This document shows, piece by piece, positions 60,761 to 64,000 of a stretch of 64,000 nucleotides of DNA (its first letter is position 1; each line of letters begins with the position of its first letter). Source of the DNA: Aptenodytes patagonicus. Lineage: Eukaryota; Chordata; Aves; Sphenisciformes; Spheniscidae. Below the pieces are notes generated by a model, which saw nothing but the letters and a program-made list of their open reading frames with translations, ran no database searches and was not told where the DNA came from. The stretch covers positions 165,020,853 to 165,084,852 of the forward strand of contig NC_134950.1 of NCBI RefSeq assembly GCF_965638725.1, in the 5' to 3' direction. Position numbers and translations under genes: made by a program.

Positions 60761-63573
60761 TGCCGCTGTGCTGCCCCGAGGGGAACAGGCCTTCCTCCTC
60801 TCTAGCAGCTCTCATCGCCTCTTTTCCTCCACCCAGCGACGGTTTTGTTTTGCAGGGTTTCCTCATTTACAGCAGGGCCAGGCTGGGCGCTGCAGGATGC
60901 TGTGCAGCGCTCGGTGCGGAGGGTTCACGCACGCCGGCAGCCTACCACAGCTGATGCAAAATAGTTCTCAGCGCTTCATGTGTTTTAAGGCTCCTGTGGG
61001 CCACGGGCACAGTGTGTGTCCGGCTGTTCGCATGCCTCTTTCCCTTCGCCTGCATAAGCGCATCCTTCATCCCTTTCTGTTTGCCCCATCTCTTGTCTGA
61101 AGCTGTGGGCTGCGTGTCCTAACATGTCCTGCTTCCCCATCCTGCTAGGGATGCATTTAATCCTGGAAAGGGGTGCTGTGGCCCTTCTCTACGTGCAGAC
61201 TGCATGGAGACCCCTCTGCCTGCGGCATCAGGCAGGCTGGGACCTGGGATTTGCACCTGAATCCAGCTTTTCCACTGTCCTTGTGTTAATCAAGATTAGT
61301 AGGATTGTGAACCTGGATGCTCAGGTTGCTTCTTGAAATTTTGATTTGTCAGCACAATCAGGGATAACTACGCTGCGCGTAGAAACGCTGCCCAAGTTGT
61401 GTGTAGGCCTGAATATATTTAACCAATAGGCATATGAGCATAAATAACTTCATTATGGCTGTGCTGAAGTTTAGGAGCTTGGAAAGACACATCTAGGTTA
61501 CCCATGTGAGGTTGATCAAGTGTTTTTCTAAGGGGGCACGCTGCAAGCAGAAAGCCAATTAAGTTGCAGTGGGTCAGAGCCAATTTTAAGCTAGTGCAGG
61601 GCACCAGCTTGGTAATGAGTTGTGACAGTGCATAAACGATGGCCCTACGTTAGTATGGCTAAAATTGGAAGTAAGCCACTCCTAAATGGGGATGGCCTTG
61701 TTATTTGAATACAACTCTTTGAGATGACTTGGTCTTTGTAGGTTTTTCTGTCTGTTCCTTTAGCAGCAGTTTGCACTCTCTCCCTTGTTGAAATATGTGC
61801 AGGATGTGAGCTACCATCTCACTTTTCTACTGGGCTGTTAATGTTTTTCTTCTGTACTAGGTGAACTGGAGCAAAGATAGAGGGGGAAAGTTTGTGGTAC
61901 TCTTCTAGTTTGTGCTTACAAGAAAGCTCAGCTTTATGGAGTTACCCGTTTGGGGTGTTGCTTTCTGTATGTTGCAGAAGCTCAGAATACGCTTGTGTAA
62001 TGCCCTCTGAGCTTTGCCAGACTGGTAAGAGTTTGATTTACTCACTGTTTGGGGAGCAGGGAAGGTCCTCAAGGTATCCTAAGGATCTGTTAGGTTCCTC
62101 GGTAAGATGGGGCAAAAAAAATAGGAGAGGGGGAAAAAAAAAAGCATGTGGCATCTTTAATATAAGATACTGTATTCTTTGGAGAAATTGGAAAAAATGG
62201 TTACCGTGATGCAAGCTACTAATTTGTTTGCTCTTCTTTAGCGTATGCCTGTATCTTGATCTTGTGCAATTAAGGAGAGAGAAAATGGGTGAGGGGGAAT
62301 GCAAGCAAACAAATATACATGTTGCTGAATAGGTAGCATGCTGGAAATTCACATAATAACTTGTTTCATGTAAAATTGTGCCCATACTTTCAGCGAGTTG
62401 TATGGATTGGGGTGATCTTCTTTCCCATTTCATCTGTGAGAAATGAATTACTATAAATGAGTTATTGGTGCTACTTAATTATTGTTAGTTTTTGTTAACA
62501 TCCTGTTTTATATCTTGTAGCTGAAAGTCATTGCTATTGATGAACATCTGAGAGTCATTTATGAGGATAATGTTCATTTTGATGAAGACCTTCCGGAATT
62601 TAAGTAAGGCTTTTTATATTTTACTTGGATAATATAATTTAGAACTTTGAGGATCAGGGCAGGGGGGGGCTGTTGCCTTATTTGGTCTCATTGATATGTG
62701 TGGAGACATGGAAAAAGTTCATGCCATGTTCATGTTTCATACTTGACAAGGGTAGTATATGCTCTTGCCTTCCTTGATATGTAAATATGGCAAGAACTCC
62801 CAACAGGAAATAAGTAAAAAAAAAAATCTACCCCAAAGTATTATGTATAAATAAACCAAATTTTTTCTTTTGGGACTTCAGACTTGTAGACATGACTGTT
62901 TCTTTTCGGGACACAGAAGTAAGCACCGCCTTTGTGTCAGGGTGGGATGCATTTAACAGCAGGTAAATTGCATGAGGGGAACTTCTAAAGGCGTTTGGAG
63001 ACAAATTCAGTGGTTCCAAATCTCACAATAGGATGCAGGATGACAGTATTTGTTTACTTCAGTTAATAGATTAGAATTTACAAGTGTCATCCTCTGTGGT
63101 CACAAATTTCAATGAAGTACATTTATTTACTTGATGGTTTAACAGCAAAAATTGAATTTAATCTTCTAGATTCAAACCACTAATAGTGACAGTTAGGAAA
63201 CTTAGAAATAACTATGAATTACATGGAGCCAATGAGCAGTATCAGCATTGGAGTCTATCACAGATCTTACCTCAGGATCAGAGCCTTTCCTTGCAAATTA
63301 TTTACTTTGCAATTGGGTCAAACATCCCTTATGTCACCTCTTAGGAGCTGGCTTTTACTTTTTCAGGTTTCAAACACTGATCGTATCCTTGCTCCTTACA
63401 TAAAAGCATTGCAAACTCTTTGGTTATTCATAAATTTGAAGAACTTTGCTTGGTGGGGAAAAAATTGCTTAATTTACCAAGAGAAAATACCATTTTTCTG
63501 CAGGACTCAAGGTGGAGTCTATATTCACAGTGACAGACTGACAGTCACTTCTCCCGTGCTAATGTGGGTCAAG
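60439..63573 (+). CDS. XYLB: XYLB, xylulokinase (5' part; 3' exons off the window)
   Basis: Three exons (60439-60483, 62521-62603, 63504-63573) join in frame to encode the first 66 residues of xylulose kinase. The enzyme is an FGGY-family sugar kinase that phosphorylates D-xylulose to xylulose 5-phosphate with ATP, at the end of the glucuronate-xylulose route. The fragment has the N-terminal phosphate-binding loop GWDFSTQQ (residues 8-15), the strand LKVIAIDEHLRVIYEDNVHF, DLPEF, TQGGVYIHSDRLTVTSPVLM and WVK, all aligning with human XYLB. The start codon has G at -3 and G at +4. About 470 residues, including the catalytic Asp region, lie beyond the right edge. Human XYLB is on 3p22, apart from NUB1. 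Confidence 0.94.
60484..62520 (+). other. XYLB intron 1
   Basis: The left 300 bp are still CpG island; the rest is unremarkable. No exon or repeat recognised. Confidence 0.6.
62521..62603 (+). CDS. XYLB: XYLB second coding exon
   Basis: Acceptor ATATCTTGTAG, donor TTTAA|GTAAGG. It encodes LKVIAIDEHLRVIYEDNVHF and DEDLPEF plus two bases of Lys. Confidence 0.93.
62604..63503 (+). other. XYLB intron 2
   Basis: About 0.9 kb with no recognised feature other than a short A-run near 62817-62826. Confidence 0.6.
63504..63573 (+). CDS. XYLB: XYLB third coding exon
   Basis: Acceptor TTTTTCTGCAG, donor CAAG|GTATGA. It encodes TQGGVYIHSDRLTVTSPVLM and WVK, ending phase 0. Confidence 0.93.
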
Positions 63574-64000
63574 GTATGAACAAGCTTTATATAGTTCGAC
63601 TTCTTCCTTGCTGTTACTGAAATGGAAATGTATTCCAAGCAGCAGTGAAACTCATCATTCAAATCAACATAGTCCTTTTGCTTGTATTCCGTTTCTTTTA
63701 AGTGTTATTCTGTGTCTTTGGTATGCAAGTATTAATGTTATCAAGAAACATAGTGGAAGTTGCTAAAATTTTGAGGTTTTTTTGTTTGTTTATTCCCTCT
63801 CTACTATTATAGCATTGTATGTGTGATTAATCCTTTCCTGACTTTCCCTCATTTGAAAAAAGACTATTCGTTTTTTCCTCATCTTCTTGTTTCATACGCA
63901 AAAGGAACAGCTGTCGCTTTGCCTAGCTTAAATCTGTGTTTTTGTAGCATCCAGGTTACTTGCGCTATTTTTTAAAATAAGCTTTGCTAACCAATTGATG
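63574..64000 (+). other. XYLB intron 3 (start only)
   Basis: Begins at the GTATGA donor and runs to the window edge. No exon seen. Confidence 0.6.

Noticed and set aside
60439-60954. 171-codon frame reading through the XYLB donor, with antisense frames opposite
   Set aside because: Only the first 15 codons match xylulokinase. The rest lies beyond a consensus GT donor in CpG-island sequence.
1-64000. CRISPR arrays, operons, tRNA or rRNA genes
   Set aside because: No regularly spaced repeats, and no tRNA A/B-box pairs or rRNA segments were found by eye. The window is vertebrate nuclear DNA. A covariance-model scan would be decisive for small RNAs.

Overview
The window is vertebrate nuclear DNA, most likely from a bird. 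The evidence is a set of multi-exon genes with GT-AG introns, two CpG-island promoters, low interspersed-repeat density, and CR1 retrotransposon copies that end in the ATTCTATGAT-type tail typical of avian CR1. No bacterial, viral or organellar gene organisation is present. Genes were identified by translating exons, checking that splice phases join in frame, and comparing with remembered human orthologues. No database search was run.

Layout, left to right. (1) 1-20.1 kb, plus strand: the 3' part of WDR86. Four exons encode the last six WD40 blades plus the C-terminal tail, and the 5' exons lie off the left edge. (2) 20.1-22.4 kb: a short tail-to-tail intergenic gap. (3) 22.4-39.3 kb, minus strand: a complete NUB1 gene with 14 coding exons (612 aa), a probable non-coding first exon and a CpG-island promoter. 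(4) 39.3-44 kb: intergenic sequence containing a 5'-truncated, mutated CR1 LINE. (5) 44.1-50.0 kb, minus strand: a two-exon gene encoding a 266-residue protein that I recognise as a C9orf152 family member. (6) 50-60 kb: intergenic sequence with one short antisense CR1 tail and AT-rich blocks that could be regulatory. (7) 60.0-64.0 kb, plus strand: a CpG island and the first three coding exons of XYLB (xylulokinase). The gene continues off the right edge.

WDR86 and NUB1 are also neighbours in human (7q36), but XYLB is on human 3p22 and C9orf152 on 9q31. The block is therefore an ancestral or avian arrangement that differs from human. The least described element is the C9orf152-like gene between NUB1 and XYLB. 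It may be a second copy of a poorly studied family rather than the 9q31 orthologue. The genes are not an operon and show no obvious common pathway: NUB1 acts in NEDD8/ubiquitin-like proteolysis, XYLB in glucuronate/xylulose metabolism, and WDR86 and C9orf152 have no settled function.
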